Source: Limnoperna fortunei
Taxonomy: Eukaryota; Mollusca; Bivalvia; Mytilida; Modiolidae
Assembly (NCBI GenBank): GCA_944474755.1
Contig: OX104119.1
Location: 85,130,896-85,194,895, forward strand
DNA: 64,000 nt
Direction of reading: 5' to 3'
Shown one piece after another: positions 13,201 through 21,484 of the stretch. The position numbers and the translations under genes were made by a program. The notes below the pieces were generated by a model. That model was not told the DNA's origin and searched no databases. It saw only the letters and a program-made list of their open reading frames with translations. Position 1 is the first letter of the stretch; each line of letters starts with the position of its first letter.

Positions 13201-13499
13201 TAGTTAACAGAAATTTTTCACATGAAGAGTATAGGAAATAGTTTTGTGTTTTAAAGTCTTCTGCAATTAAGAGAAATTATCTAATTAACAGATATACAAT
13301 TAACTGTTTCATATTAAATAATGCATTTTATAAAGATAACATTGATAGAATTAATATTTTATTACAGGCAAGCTATACTGATCCACAGACAAAGTTACGA
13401 TATGCCACAGCGGAGGAATACTCCAGGATAAAATTGATGCCGAGTGACCTTGTAACAGGTTGTCTGGCGTTGAGGAAAGCTAACGCTCCTGTCCCCTGA
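1195..13499 (+). CDS. INO80C: INO80C (INO80 complex subunit C, Ies6 homologue), five coding exons
   Basis: Nuclear subunit of the INO80 ATP-dependent chromatin remodeller; the yeast counterpart Ies6 pairs with Arp5. Joined coding exons are 1195-1287, 3181-3309, 5984-6092, 6971-7038 and 13368-13499, 531 nt in all, giving 176 aa; human INO80C is of similar size (about 190 aa). All introns are GT-AG and the joined frame stays open. Residues 1-31 are basic (RGRKLKPKSI, TKKKRL), like the family's low-complexity N-terminus. Residues 32-74 contain IKVEPE, a SUMO-consensus form, and VFKDKNFV. Residues 75-111 carry the family block RVWKNLKQII and LPW. Residues 114-124 read IDAPPSFRPAK. The C-terminal YL1_C-type domain spans about 125-160 (KYSDLSGL, YTDPQTKLRY), followed by MPSDLVTG and LALRKA. 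The ATG is the first after an in-frame TAA at 1162. Identification rests on remembered family motifs; confidence is high because five exons fit in order. Confidence 0.93.
1632..2400. mobile_element. hAT-like non-autonomous element in INO80C intron 1
   Basis: The left end reads CAGTGGTTTCC and the right end GGAGAACCCTG, whose complement is CAGGGTTCTCC, so the ends form a short imperfect terminal inverted repeat with CAG...CTG tips. The flanks are a 5-bp direct repeat ACATA (1627-1631 and 2401-2405). Inside, 1924-1993 could encode MNKRVAGNKN and ITDYFTKRQKL followed by a GTAAGA donor. This resembles the short first exon of hAT/ZMYM-type transposase genes. A GC-rich patch of short repeats lies at 2265-2350. 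It is a decayed fragment with no transposase domain left. The hAT assignment is inference. Confidence 0.55.
2401..3180. other. remainder of INO80C intron 1
   Basis: AT-rich intronic DNA. There is a weak direct repeat near 2690-2770 (AAGCTATAAGTTACAAGCAATAAAAGAAAG versions about 60 bp apart). No other structure is seen before the exon 2 acceptor. Confidence 0.4.
3181..3309 (+). CDS. INO80C: INO80C coding exon 2
   Basis: Encodes residues 32-74. It follows a pyrimidine-rich acceptor (TTATTTTCAG, ending 3180), starts and ends in phase 0, and ends at donor GTAAGT (3310). It contains IKVEPE and the conserved VFKDKNFV, which lines up with the family's F-K-D-x-N-F-V motif. Confidence 0.9.
3669..4980. 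mobile_element. hAT-like element in INO80C intron 2, interrupted by a nested element
   Basis: The left end CAGGGGCTGCTCTGGCTTC (3669-) mirrors the right end, GAAGCCCAGCGCGACCCCTG (to 4980), as an imperfect terminal inverted repeat. The flanks are an exact 5-bp duplication TAATT (3664-3668 and 4981-4985). Both subterminal regions carry GGCGCCAAAAAAATCGCC in direct orientation (about 3697 and 4888). No transposase coding is visible. Removing the 421-bp nested element and its duplicated site leaves about 880 bp. The CAG...CTG tips suggest hAT, some groups of which make 5-bp duplications. The ends and duplication are seen; the superfamily is inferred. Confidence 0.65.
4065..4485. mobile_element. 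421-bp MITE with 21-bp TIRs and 9-bp TSD, nested in hAT-like element
   Basis: The terminal inverted repeats are 21 bp with one mismatch: left begins TAGTCTCGATCATCC, right ends GGGTGATCGAGACTA. An exact 9-bp duplication TCTTATTAC flanks it (4056-4064 and 4486-4494). Each end also folds on itself: CCAGACGC...GCGTCTGG at 4077-4106 and CCCAGACGC...GCGTCTGGG at 4446-4473. There is no coding capacity. A 9-bp duplication fits Mutator-like elements best, but only the structure is seen here. Confidence 0.8.
4986..5983. other. remainder of INO80C intron 2
   Basis: AT-rich intronic sequence. The only repeat seen is a 58-bp direct duplication at 5277-5392 (unit starting TGCCTTGGTAAAT, copies at 5277 and 5335). 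Confidence 0.5.
5277..5392 (+). repeat. 58-bp tandem duplication
   Basis: Two nearly identical copies beginning TGCCTTGGTAAAT at 5277 and 5335. Confidence 0.85.
5984..6092 (+). CDS. INO80C: INO80C coding exon 3
   Basis: Encodes residues 75-110 plus the first base of Tyr111. Its acceptor is TTTGCAG (ending 5983) and its donor is GTAAGA (6093). It carries the strongly conserved K-x-R-x-W-K-N-L-K-Q-I block and LPW. The frame stays open past the donor, but the read-through has no family similarity, so the splice is preferred. Confidence 0.93.
6235..6410 (+). repeat. imperfect direct repeats in intron 3
   Basis: Repeated ATTGTGGTCCTACT and GAGAGTGACTTGGTC phrases, three diverged copies, in INO80C intron 3. 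Confidence 0.6.
6629..6795 (+). repeat. 28-bp G-rich minisatellite in intron 3
   Basis: About six imperfect copies of a 28-bp unit containing TGTCAAATGCTGTAGG, TG-rich on the + strand, ending about 175 bp before the exon 4 acceptor. Confidence 0.75.
6971..7038 (+). CDS. INO80C: INO80C coding exon 4
   Basis: Completes Tyr111 (T|AC) and encodes residues to 133, including SIDAPPSF and PAKKYSDLSGL. Its acceptor is TTTTTTCAG (ending 6970) and its donor is GTAAGT (7039). The last 24 bases of this exon plus the first bases of the intron are the founder unit of the minisatellite that follows at once. Confidence 0.93.
7015..7398 (+). repeat. 35/37-bp minisatellite derived from the INO80C exon 4 donor junction
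   Basis: About eleven tandem copies. Unit 1 (7015-7051, 37 bp) is the real exon end plus donor: TACTCGGACTTATCTGGG, then TTAGCT|GTAAGT. Unit 2 (from 7052) is 37 bp and keeps a GT (7076, GTTAGT). From the third unit on, most units are 35 bp and read CCTGAGTTTG, lacking two bases so that the GT donor is gone. The last units read CTGTGTTTG. Confidence 0.9.
7399..9486. other. INO80C intron 4, proximal part
   Basis: AT-rich intronic DNA. A fragment of a dispersed repeat (about 7730-7880) contains ATGAAACTGGGGAATATGTT, related to the fuller copy at 12650-13060. From 8050 to 9480 nothing is recognised; short open frames there have no family features. Confidence 0.4.
9487..9653. mobile_element. fold-back (MITE-like) element, ~167 bp
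   Basis: Imperfect inverted repeat. The left arm begins CAATATTAT and contains GATCAATATGTAG; the right arm contains ACATATTGATC and ends ATAATATTG. The arms pair over about 50 bp with one short indel. The centre carries GACGAAGCCGAG. It lies within INO80C intron 4. Confidence 0.6.
9654..10965. other. INO80C intron 4, middle part
   Basis: AT-rich intronic DNA. A small duplicated palindromic motif (ATACAGCTGAATAAT with CATGATTAAT) lies at 10482-10530. Nothing else is seen. Confidence 0.35.
10966..11145 (+). mobile_element. degenerate tRNA-derived SINE
   Basis: GGCCTCAGTAGCTGATTGGT followed by TGAGGTAGTTAGTCATCTG resembles a SINE head with an A-box-like start; GGCAGGGTATCCTTGACTCT and CCAACAAACCAACC resemble the body and tail of mollusc SINEs. 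Box B is degenerate. Related copies lie at 29490, 44938 and 63485. Confidence 0.5.
11146..12649. other. INO80C intron 4, distal part
   Basis: AT-rich intron with a poly-C run at about 11710-11725 followed by ACCACACACA. A stretch near 12300-12540 contains paired GTTACCTGGTAACC and TTGCCATGGTAACC motifs typical of dispersed invertebrate repeats. No exon signals were found. Confidence 0.35.
12650..13060 (+). mobile_element. dispersed repeat with 166-bp tandem core
   Basis: Two and a half copies of a unit containing CTTCATGAAA(C/G)TTGGGG and AATGTTTATGGG; the CTTCATGAA motif begins at 12773 and 12939, a period of 166 bp. It resembles the tandem cores of bivalve pearl/HINE elements; a diverged single copy lies at about 7730-7880. 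Confidence 0.55.
13368..13499 (+). CDS. INO80C: INO80C coding exon 5 with stop
   Basis: Encodes residues 134-176 and the TGA stop (13497-13499), after acceptor ATTACAG (ending 13367). It carries YTDPQTKLRY, the core of the YL1_C-type domain, then MPSDLVTG and LALRKA, ending PVP as in vertebrate INO80C. Confidence 0.95.
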   Translation, partial: ASYTDPQTKLRYATAEEYSRIKLMPSDLVTGCLALRKANAPVP

Positions 13500-13740
13500 A
13501 ATAACAGATATATCAGTTATTGTAACTCTGATTACTATAGGTCATGTAGATACTGTGGACCAGGAGTCGATTTCACAAAAGTCGTGAGTGTAAAATCTAT
13601 CATAAGTGTTGGAAGATCATAGGGAATTTCATTGTGACATCAGCACTTACGATAGATTTATGACTTTTTGTGAAATCGACCCCAGAGACCTGGCTGATAC
13701 ACCAATATATGACAAAGTCTAGACAATAAAACAGTACATG
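13500..13740 (+). other. INO80C: INO80C 3' UTR with poly(A) signal
   Basis: Presumed 3' UTR. A canonical AATAAA lies at 13725-13730, and a second at 13988-13993 could serve a longer isoform. A fold-back repeat occupies 13563-13682. Confidence 0.55.
13563..13682. mobile_element. ~120-bp MITE-like fold-back in the INO80C 3' UTR
   Basis: The left arm GAGTCGATTTCACAAAAGTC continues with AAATCTATCATAAGTGTTGG. The right arm mirrors it: CAGCACTTACGATAGATTT then GACTTTTTGTGAAATCGAC. The arms are about 45 bp around a roughly 30-bp loop. It sits between the stop codon and the first AATAAA, so the mature mRNA could form a long hairpin. Confidence 0.75.
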
Positions 13741-13993
13741 GTTTTTAGTTTCTTTATTGATTCATGTTTATGTAACCTCCATAGAAAAATTGTAAGTATT
13801 GGTTGTTATTCCCAGGAAACTGTCAACGTTGTTTATTATACAACTGATTTTGTGACATGTTTTTGTCAAATTTGGACAGTGATGGACATTACCTTACTGG
13901 CTTTTTACACAAATAATTTTAAAATACTGCAATTAATGGAAACTTCAGAGCAAAGAACAGATGTTCAGAAATGTTCATGATATGTTCAATAAA

Positions 13994-14749
13994 TAGAGTA
14001 ACTGTTTCACCTTTATAGTTGAAAAATAGACTTTTAAATTTTGTGTCCCTATTTGACTGTAATATACAGTTATTTCCCTTTGTATTGGATATAGGTTACC
14101 TGCACAAGCTATGGAAAAATGTTTCCTAAATTTACAGAAAGAACACAGAATACAGAATTTTAATTGTCAAAAAATGTTCAATTAAATGTTAGTCATAATC
14201 TGCTCGAGATCTCGCAACATTCAAAATATTAACATCACATGGCCTAAAAATAGAGAAACTTGTGATGCCTTGATTATCTAGCCCTTTGAGGCAGCTTATC
14301 CAGGATGAGGATGCGAGAGAAAACACTGGTGAAATTTATTTCTGATTTGTACAGTAAGAGTTGTCTCTCTTGTAATACAAGGATTTTTTTGTCTTATTAG
14401 GATCTAAACTTGAACTGTGTAGGGGAGTTTGAGCTTTTTATGGACAATATTTCATCTCATCTAAAAGTAGATCTGAACCATTATTCTTTGTTATTTTTAG
14501 TTAAAAGGTTTAAAAAAAATCAAATGAAAATAATCCAAAAGTTTTTTTTTGTATAATTTTCATTTGAATGTTTTCAGTTGATTCATTTTTGCAATAATAT
14601 TAACAACTGCATGTCAATATTCGGCATTTGTCTTGAATTTAGTTTTTTCAATCAAATTGAGGCCTATTGTTAGTATTGCTATTGGGTTGGAAATTTTTTA
14701 AATCTGCTTTTGTTGGGCTTTTTTAAATAGATTCCTCACTGAGTGATCT
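13994..14749. other. intergenic, no gene seen
   Basis: AT-rich sequence downstream of INO80C, with no open frame of note, no repeat and no RNA-gene signal. Confidence 0.4.
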
Positions 14750-14985
14750 ATGGGTACTGTGTCATCAGACTTTTCCTATCTTAATGGATTTATCTCTGAA
14801 TTTTGTAAACTGTATCATCAGACTTTGGGTACCATGTCATCAGACTTTGGATACTGTGTTATCAGACTTTGGGTACTGTGTCATCAGACTTTGGATACTG
14901 TGTCATCAGACTTTGGGTACTGTGTCATCAGACTTTGGGTACTGTGTCATCAGACTTTGGGTATTGTATCATCAGACTTTTCCTA
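14750..14985 (+). repeat. 22-bp minisatellite
   Basis: Copies of GACTTTGGGTACTGTGTCAT plus CA, seven regular tandem units from 14816, with related edge copies GTGTCATCAGACTTTTCCTA at both ends. The edge copies suggest a larger unit that was later expanded internally. The open frames through it are periodicity artefacts. Confidence 0.85.
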
Positions 14986-15004
14986 GCTTTATGGTTTTAA
15001 TCTC

Positions 15005-15205
15005 AGAATGTTTAATTGAAAGAGTTTTCTGTAACATGACAACATATTTTCCTCTGTCTTTTGGTCTTTTTTGTTTAATTGAAAGAGTTTTCTGTAACAT
15101 GACAACATATTTTCCTCTGTCTTTTGGTCTTTTTTGTTTAATTGAAAGAGTTTTCTGTAACATGACAACATATTTTCCTCTGTCTTTTGGTCTTTTTGGT
15201 TGAAG
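15005..15205 (+). repeat. 63-bp tandem triplication
   Basis: Three near-perfect copies of a 63-bp unit (GTTTAATTGAAAGAGTTTTC...), starting 15009, 15072 and 15135. High identity implies recent expansion. Confidence 0.9.
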
Positions 15206-15324
15206 GGGCAGTCATTTGTCTAGTTATGTATGGTGACAAACCATATTGTGACTTCCTGTGCTATAACATTTCCAATGTTGACTTGCCCAGTTTAACAAAG
15301 TGCTTCTGTTGGGGAGCCCCATGT

Positions 15325-16030
15325 TTTATACCCCAGCTCGACAGAGTCGGGGTATATAGTGGTCCTCATGTCCATACCAAATGTCGTTCGTCCGTCCAAA
15401 TTTGATTTCTAGGTGACAATTCAAAAATCTTGAATCCGATTTTTAATGAAACTTTGGGATGTTGTTACATATCAGGTTGGTAAGAAGCTTATCGATTTTG
15501 GGGGAAATCTATCACATTTCAAGGTCACGTTCTACAGAAAACGTTAGAAATGTTTGCGAAAAAAGATGTTTCCGGACAATAGCTCAAAAAGTTTGCATCC
15601 GATTGAATTAAACTTTGAGATATTGTTACATATCAGATTGGTAAGGAGCTTATCGATTATCGGGAAAATCTATCAAATTTCAAGGTTACAGTTGGAAAAA
15701 ACGTTAGAAAGTTTTACAAAAAAGATGTTACTGGCAAAAAAACTCTAATCTTGCATCGGATTTTACTGAAACTGTGATATTGCTACATGTCAGTTTGGTA
15801 AGTAGCCTATTGATTTTTGGGGGGAAATTAATAAAATTTCAAGGTCACAGTTGGTAAAAAATGATAGAAATTCCTGCTAAAAAAATCCTTTTCCGGACAC
15901 TAACTCGAAAGGATTGTATTTAATTTCAATGAAACTTTGTGATATAGTTTCATATTAGTTGGATCAGAAGCCTATCGATCTTTGGGATATTCCATCAAAT
16001 TTCAAGGTCACATTTGCCAAAAAGTGTTAG
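15325..16030 (+). mobile_element. HINE/pearl-like element with ~160-bp tandem core
   Basis: The 5' end forms a hairpin, TATACCCC...GGGGTATA (15327-15356), followed by CGTTCGTCCGTCC and four diverged copies of a unit of about 160 bp. The GTTACATATCAG-type motif begins at 15464, 15625, 15782 and 15947, and each unit has AAATTTCAAGGTCAC. This is the architecture of bivalve pearl and Helentron-associated elements. Assignment is inference. Confidence 0.6.
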
Positions 16031-16033
16031 AAG

Positions 16034-16682
16034 TGTGTAGTGTGGTACGTTGTTTTTTGCAGTGAAAGCACTGCATATAGCGTGTAGTATGGTACGTTGT
16101 TTTTTGCATTGAAAGCACTTCCTAGAGCGTGTAGTGTGGTACGTTGTTTTTTGCAGTGAAAGCACTGCCTACATCGTGTAGTGTGGTACTTTTGTTTTTT
16201 GCACTGAAAGCACTTCCTACAGCGTGTAGTGTGGTACGTTGTTTTTTGCATTGAAAGCACTTCCTACAACATGTAGTGTGGTACGTTGATTTTTTTTTTG
16301 CAGTGAAAGCACTTCATAGAGCGTGTAGTGTGGTACGTTGTTTGTTTTGTTTTTTTTGCAGTGAAAGCACTTCCTATAGCGTGTAGTGTGGTAAATTGTT
16401 TTTTGCAGTGAAAGCACTTCCTATAGCGTGTAGTGTGGTACATTGTTTTTTTGCAGTGAAAGCACTTCCTATAGCGTGTAGTGTGGTACATTGTTTTTTT
16501 TTTTTGCAGTGAAAGCACTTCCTATAGCGTGTAGTGTGGTACATTGTTTTTTGCAGCGAAAGCACTTCCTACAGCGTGTAGTGTGGTACATTGTTGTTTT
16601 GCAGTGAAAGCACTTCCTATAGCTTGTAGTGTGGTACATTTTTTTTTTGCAGTGAAAGCACTTCCTTTGGCGTGTAGTGTTG
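16034..16682 (+). repeat. 47-bp minisatellite with variable T-runs
   Basis: About 14 copies of AGCGTGTAGTGTGGTACATT plus a T-run, GCAGTGAAAGCACTTCCTAT. Unit length varies because the T-run expands from 5 to over 10, so most variation is slippage. It starts where the 160-bp-core element ends. Confidence 0.9.
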
Positions 16683-16764
16683 TGACCAAAACAGAAAAAT
16701 CGTTCTTCAACCTAAAGGATCAATTTCTTGACAATAGTTCGTTGACACCTATACTTAATGTCAT

Positions 16765-16873
16765 CTTCACTAGCCAAGGGAGCGTGGGGCATCAAATTTA
16801 AAGAGAAGCTTTCGAGGATTCTCGGAAGAGATTGGGGGGGGGGGGGGAGGTTCGTAGCCCTTGGCTAGTGAAG
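16765..16873. repeat. 16-bp perfect inverted repeat flanking a 77-bp spacer
   Basis: CTTCACTAGCCAAGGG (16765-16780) and CCCTTGGCTAGTGAAG (16858-16873). The spacer contains a poly-G run (16835-16847). It may be the end structure of a small transposon or of the neighbouring repeat. Confidence 0.7.
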
Positions 16874-16879
16874 TTGATA

Positions 16880-18214
16880 CTTTTTAGCTTTTGCCATCAC
16901 TTGGCGTCCGTCGTCTGTCGTCCGTCGTAAACTTTTTCAAAAATCTTCTCCTCTGAAACCACTGGGCCAATTTTTTTCAAACTTGGCCACAATCATCCTT
17001 AGGGTTCATAGTTTCAAGTTTGTACCCAGGGTGTTGATCAACAGACAAAGATGGTCGCTGTTACAAAAAATAGAACATGGGTTTTTACACACGTTTTTGT
17101 CCATTATCTCAAAAATTATAATAGCTATAGAGAAAACCGTTACTTCAAATTGATCAGCACATTAAGGTCTACAATAGTTGCTATTAGTGTGAAGTTGTGT
17201 ATTGGCTTCTTGTAGGAGTTATTGCCCTTTAATGACGATTTTTGACAAAAATTTTGGTATTTACAATACTACTTGAAAACTATAAGAGGTAGAGTGAAAC
17301 TGTAAATGGCAAAAATGATCAGCAGTAAAAGCCCTACAATTCACATAATATGTTTGAAATTGTCAGATGACTCCTTATATGAGTTATTGCCCTTAAAAGA
17401 CAATTTTTTTAATGAAATTTTCCCTATTTGTCCCGTAACTTAAAAACTATAGCAGCTAGAATAAAACTGTAAATTGCAAAAAATGATCAGCAATACAAGC
17501 CCTACAATTCTTCACCATATAAGTCTGAAATTGTCAGATGACTTCTTATAGGAGTTATTGCCCTTAAATTGCTAATTTTTATGAAATTTTCCGTTTTTGT
17601 CCTGTAACTTAAAAACCATAACAGCTAGAGTGAAATTAAACATAGCAAAAATGATCAGCAATAAAAGCCCTTCAATTCACTTAATTGGTCTGAAATTGTC
17701 AGATGACTCCTTATAGGGGTAATTGCCCTTAAATGACAATTTTTTAATGAAATTTTCCATTTTTGTCCTGTAACTTGAAAACTATAGCAGCTAGATTTAA
17801 ACTGTAAATTGCACAAATGATTAGCAATAGAAGCCACACAAATGATTGCTTAGTCTAAAATTGTAAAATGACTCTTTATAGGAGTTATTGCCCTTTAATT
17901 ATGAATTTGGACAAATGAACAGTTGTTGTATTATATATTAGTCTATAACAAACCTATTAGTAGAGTAAAACTGTAAATTTCTAAAGTACCCTAAAGGACA
18001 ATGCCTAAAAACCATTTAATTTTCTGAAATTGTCTGATGGAACCTGATAGGAGTTATCGTACTTAACTAAAATTTATGAAGAAATGTTTGATTTTTGGAC
18101 AGTAATTTAAAAACTATAACAACTAGAATGAAACTATTAATTGCAAAAATTTAAATATAGTTGAGGTCATTTTGGGTTCCAGGTGAGCGATTACATGCTC
18201 CTGGGAGCCTCTAG
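16880..18214 (+). mobile_element. Helitron/HINE-like element with ~167-bp tandem core
   Basis: Begins near TTTTAGCTTTTGCCATCACT with GGCGTCCGTCGTCTGTCGTC, a start typical of a widespread bivalve repeat. Five diverged copies of a unit of about 167 bp follow: the TGATCAGCA motif begins at 17151, 17316, 17484, 17652 and 17818, each unit with GGAGTTATTGCCCTTAAA. It ends with the palindrome GCTCCTGGGAGC (18197-18208) then CTCTAGT. The same 3' end occurs at 826-845, so two members of one family lie in this window. Confidence 0.7.
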
Positions 18215-18565
18215 TTTTATATTGAACCCCATGAGTTATGTCTCCTATATCAAGTTTTACGTGAAAGAAAAAAAAAAGAAAAAGTCTGATCCATTACAAT
18301 TGTACACGGCCTTCTAGGTCTATCCTACTTATAAATCTATACAGAGTTGTCTTTCTTCATATCATATTGGGATATCATGCTATTATGCAATTTGTTAAGA
18401 AGCTACAATGTTGAGCAGGCTGTGAAAACTAACTTATTAAAAGACGGTAATATGCAAGAAATTGTCACATGAATACGAAAGTTGTTTTTTTTCTATATTT
18501 GCTAATTTTTTTTTAACTGAACTGAAAAATTACATTTGTAGGCTATAGAAATGGATGTTGTTTTT

Positions 18566-19648
18566 GTCTCGCCTGCGACGAAAGTCGCTGGAGGCGAGAC
18601 ATATGTATGGGAATCCGGCGGCGGCGGCGTAAACACTTGACATCTTGCTTCATATATTTGTAAGCCCAAGCCCTAGGTCCATCAAATTTGGTCCAGAGGT
18701 AGCTTATGATGAGTACTTGCCAGTCAGTCACCTGTCACCTGACCTTGACCTCAATTTCACGGTCCAGCGACTACGTTCAAGTTTTTGGGTTACGACAGTT
18801 CCTCTGTAACTACGCATGGTAGGATGACAATATTTGGTGTATAGGTTGCTGATGACTGTCTGGTAGGTGTCACCTGACCTTGACCTCAATTTCACGGTCC
18901 AGCGACTACGTTAAAGTTTTTGGGTTACGACAGTTCCTCTGTAACCACGCATGGTAGGATGACAGTATTTGGTATACAGGTTGCTGATGACTAGTACTTG
19001 ACTGTCTGGTAGGTGTCACCTGACCTTGACCTCAATTTCACGGTCCAGTGACTACGTTAAAGGTTTTGGGTTACGGCAGTTCCTCTGTAAATACGCATTG
19101 TAGGATGACAATATTTGGTGTATAGGTTGCTGATGACTAGTACATGACTGTCTGGTAGGTGTCACCTGACCTTGACCTCAATTTCACGGTCCAGCGACTA
19201 CGTTATAGTTTTTAGGTTACGACAGTTCCTCTGTAACTACGCATGGCAGGATGACAATATTTGGTGTATAGGTTGCTGAAGACTAGTACATGACTGTCTG
19301 GTAGGTGTCACCTGACCTTGACCTCAATTTCACGGTCCAGCGACTACGTTAAAGTTTTTGGGTTACGATAGTTTGTCTGTAACTACGCATGGTAGGATGA
19401 CAATATTTGGTATATAGGTTGCTGATGAATAGTACATGACTGTCTGGTAGGTTCAAACCTGACCTTGACCTCAATTTCACGGTCCAGCGACTACGTTAAA
19501 GTTTTTGGGTTACGGCTGTTCCCCTGTAACTATGCATAGTATGGTGACAATATTTCGTATACAGGCCGCTGCTGATATTTAATGCTATTTACGTAATGCT
19601 TATGACGAAATCTATTTTCGTTACTGATGCGAAATGCAGGCGAGACGT
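18566..19648 (+). mobile_element. HINE/pearl-like element with 146-bp tandem core and hairpin/TIR ends
   Basis: The left end is a hairpin, GTCTCGCC...GGCGAGAC (18566-18600). Its arm motif GTCTCGCCTGC recurs inverted at the right end as GCAGGCGAGAC (about 19636-19647). Between them lie six copies of a 146-bp unit; the GACCTTGACCTCAATTTCAC motif begins at 18741, 18876, 19022, 19168, 19314 and 19461. All steps are 146-147 bp except the first, which is 135. No coding capacity. The class assignment is inferred from architecture. Confidence 0.65.
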
Positions 19649-19875
19649 TTTTCTGTGTCCACACTTGTTTAAATTTTTACAGATAAGAGACCACAATGGG
19701 AGCTACATTAAACGCTTGTGTTTGGTTTCAGTATATTGTATTTGTTATATCCAGAATAATTTGCATGTATTTCCATTGTATTACCGTTTATCTTATACTA
19801 CCTGCCTTCCTAATTAAGAACTTTCGTTAAATGTAAAACAAACGTTCTAATATGTATGGTTTCCCAGCTTGGGAG

Positions 19876-20078
19876 ATCTGTCTAAGATATCCCATAGCAG
19901 ACGACAACTTGGCGTGAGTCTGTCTAAGATATCCCATAGCAAAAGACAACTTGGCGTGAATCTGTCTATGCAATCCCATAGCAAAACAAAATTAACTTGG
20001 CGGGGATCTGTCTAAAATATCCCATAGCAGAAGACAACTTGGCGGGAATCCGTATAAGATATCCTATAGCAGAAAACA
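19876..20078 (+). repeat. 42-bp minisatellite
   Basis: Five copies of a unit containing GTCTAAGATATCCCATAGCA and ACAACTTGGCG, with starts at about 19881, 19923, 19964, 20011 and 20053. Confidence 0.85.
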
Positions 20079-21484
20079 TTTTTTTAAAGTTGTCTATTAA
20101 ATAATACAACAATTATCAAAATAATTTAAATTGATGGATTTTTTAAATCAAACGTTAAATTATAAAAGAAGCCATGCACACAAAAGACTAAAATGTTTTA
20201 AATGAGGCGCGTAATTGCACGTGTCTTCTATTATCTGGTCTTTAATCTTCACGTTAATCTCTGCATTCTTACACATGCTATAACTTGTACAATATTTCAA
20301 TATTTACGCCAAAATGTTTAATGAAGTTTGAACGCCTGTAAACACTTGACGTTAACAATGTTCTTAACACGAGCCACACTCTGACTCGTTAGAACGTCTG
20401 TCTGTTTATAGTTAGATGGTTTGTTGTTAAAACAGGGAGGTATGGATTGTTTAACCTGGATTCGTAGGTTCGAAATTTAATACAGCTGTTGAATAAGATG
20501 TGATTATAGGAATCAAAATATTTTCTTTTAAACTTCCGTTCGTGGAACCACCAACGTTTTTTTATTCTTTCACACATTTTCCTTAGAACTAAATCATACT
20601 TTTGGAACAACACCGAAGAGTTGAAATCTGAAATAGTAAAATGATATTTTGAATGGTTTGAATGCTCTTTATTTCTTTGATCACTATCAGGAAAGGTCTT
20701 GTAAGGTAAGATGTAAAAATCTTCACCCCATTGTTGACGAAATAGCCATCCAAATTTCTTTATCTTTAATGCTATAGAAGCCACAATATTTATATACCAA
20801 AGTAAAAAAAGTTCATGACATTTGAGTTCAATCGTCTCCCGTAAAAAACCGTTTCTGTTAAAATTACAGTTGACTGTTTATTTCTGTAATGTTACAGTTG
20901 AGCGTTTCATTTTTTACCCACTACTTTCGTTAATTATTGACGAAAAAATGTGTCTGTTCAGATGGGTAAAGGGCGAAGAGGACATCTTATTTATATTTAT
21001 TATTTATGTCAAGACAGCTTAATGTTTTAGAAGTTTGAGGAATTTCTTGATAATTTGATTTGCACATGTATACTGCAGTTAAGTAAAATTACTATGTCGT
21101 CAGATATCTGGAAGACTGGTCATCTGAACATAGACGTCAAAACGTCACGTTAAATATTATTTCAAAATGATAGATGGAGTTTGGAGTTGAACCGTTACCA
21201 TCTCTGAATTCCAACAGAGAACCCTCAAAATTCCAGGACGACCTGGTCATACAGGGCTCAATGATTAAAGATCTGTCATTTGCGCGATGTTATTTTTATT
21301 TGTGTGTCTGATTTCTGTCTTGGTTTATTAAGTAGCAGGTTCGAGTTTAATTTACAACGAAATATGTAAATGATGTAAAAAACATCCTTGCATAAAAACA
21401 AAATCACATAAAGTACGATTTGATATTCCTTTATATTTAGTTCTAATTGTTATAAAACAAATTACACAATAGCAGTTAAGCTCT
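20079..21484. other. intergenic, no gene seen
   Basis: AT-rich. A 131-codon open frame on the - strand (20389-20784) begins MASIALKIKKFGWLF but has no domain or splice context I recognise. No repeats of note. Confidence 0.35.

Noticed and set aside
20389..20784. 131-codon - strand open frame (MASIALKIKKFGWLF)
   Set aside because: No recognised domain, no splice or promoter context, and frames of this size can occur by chance in 64 kb; protein search or RNA evidence would be needed.
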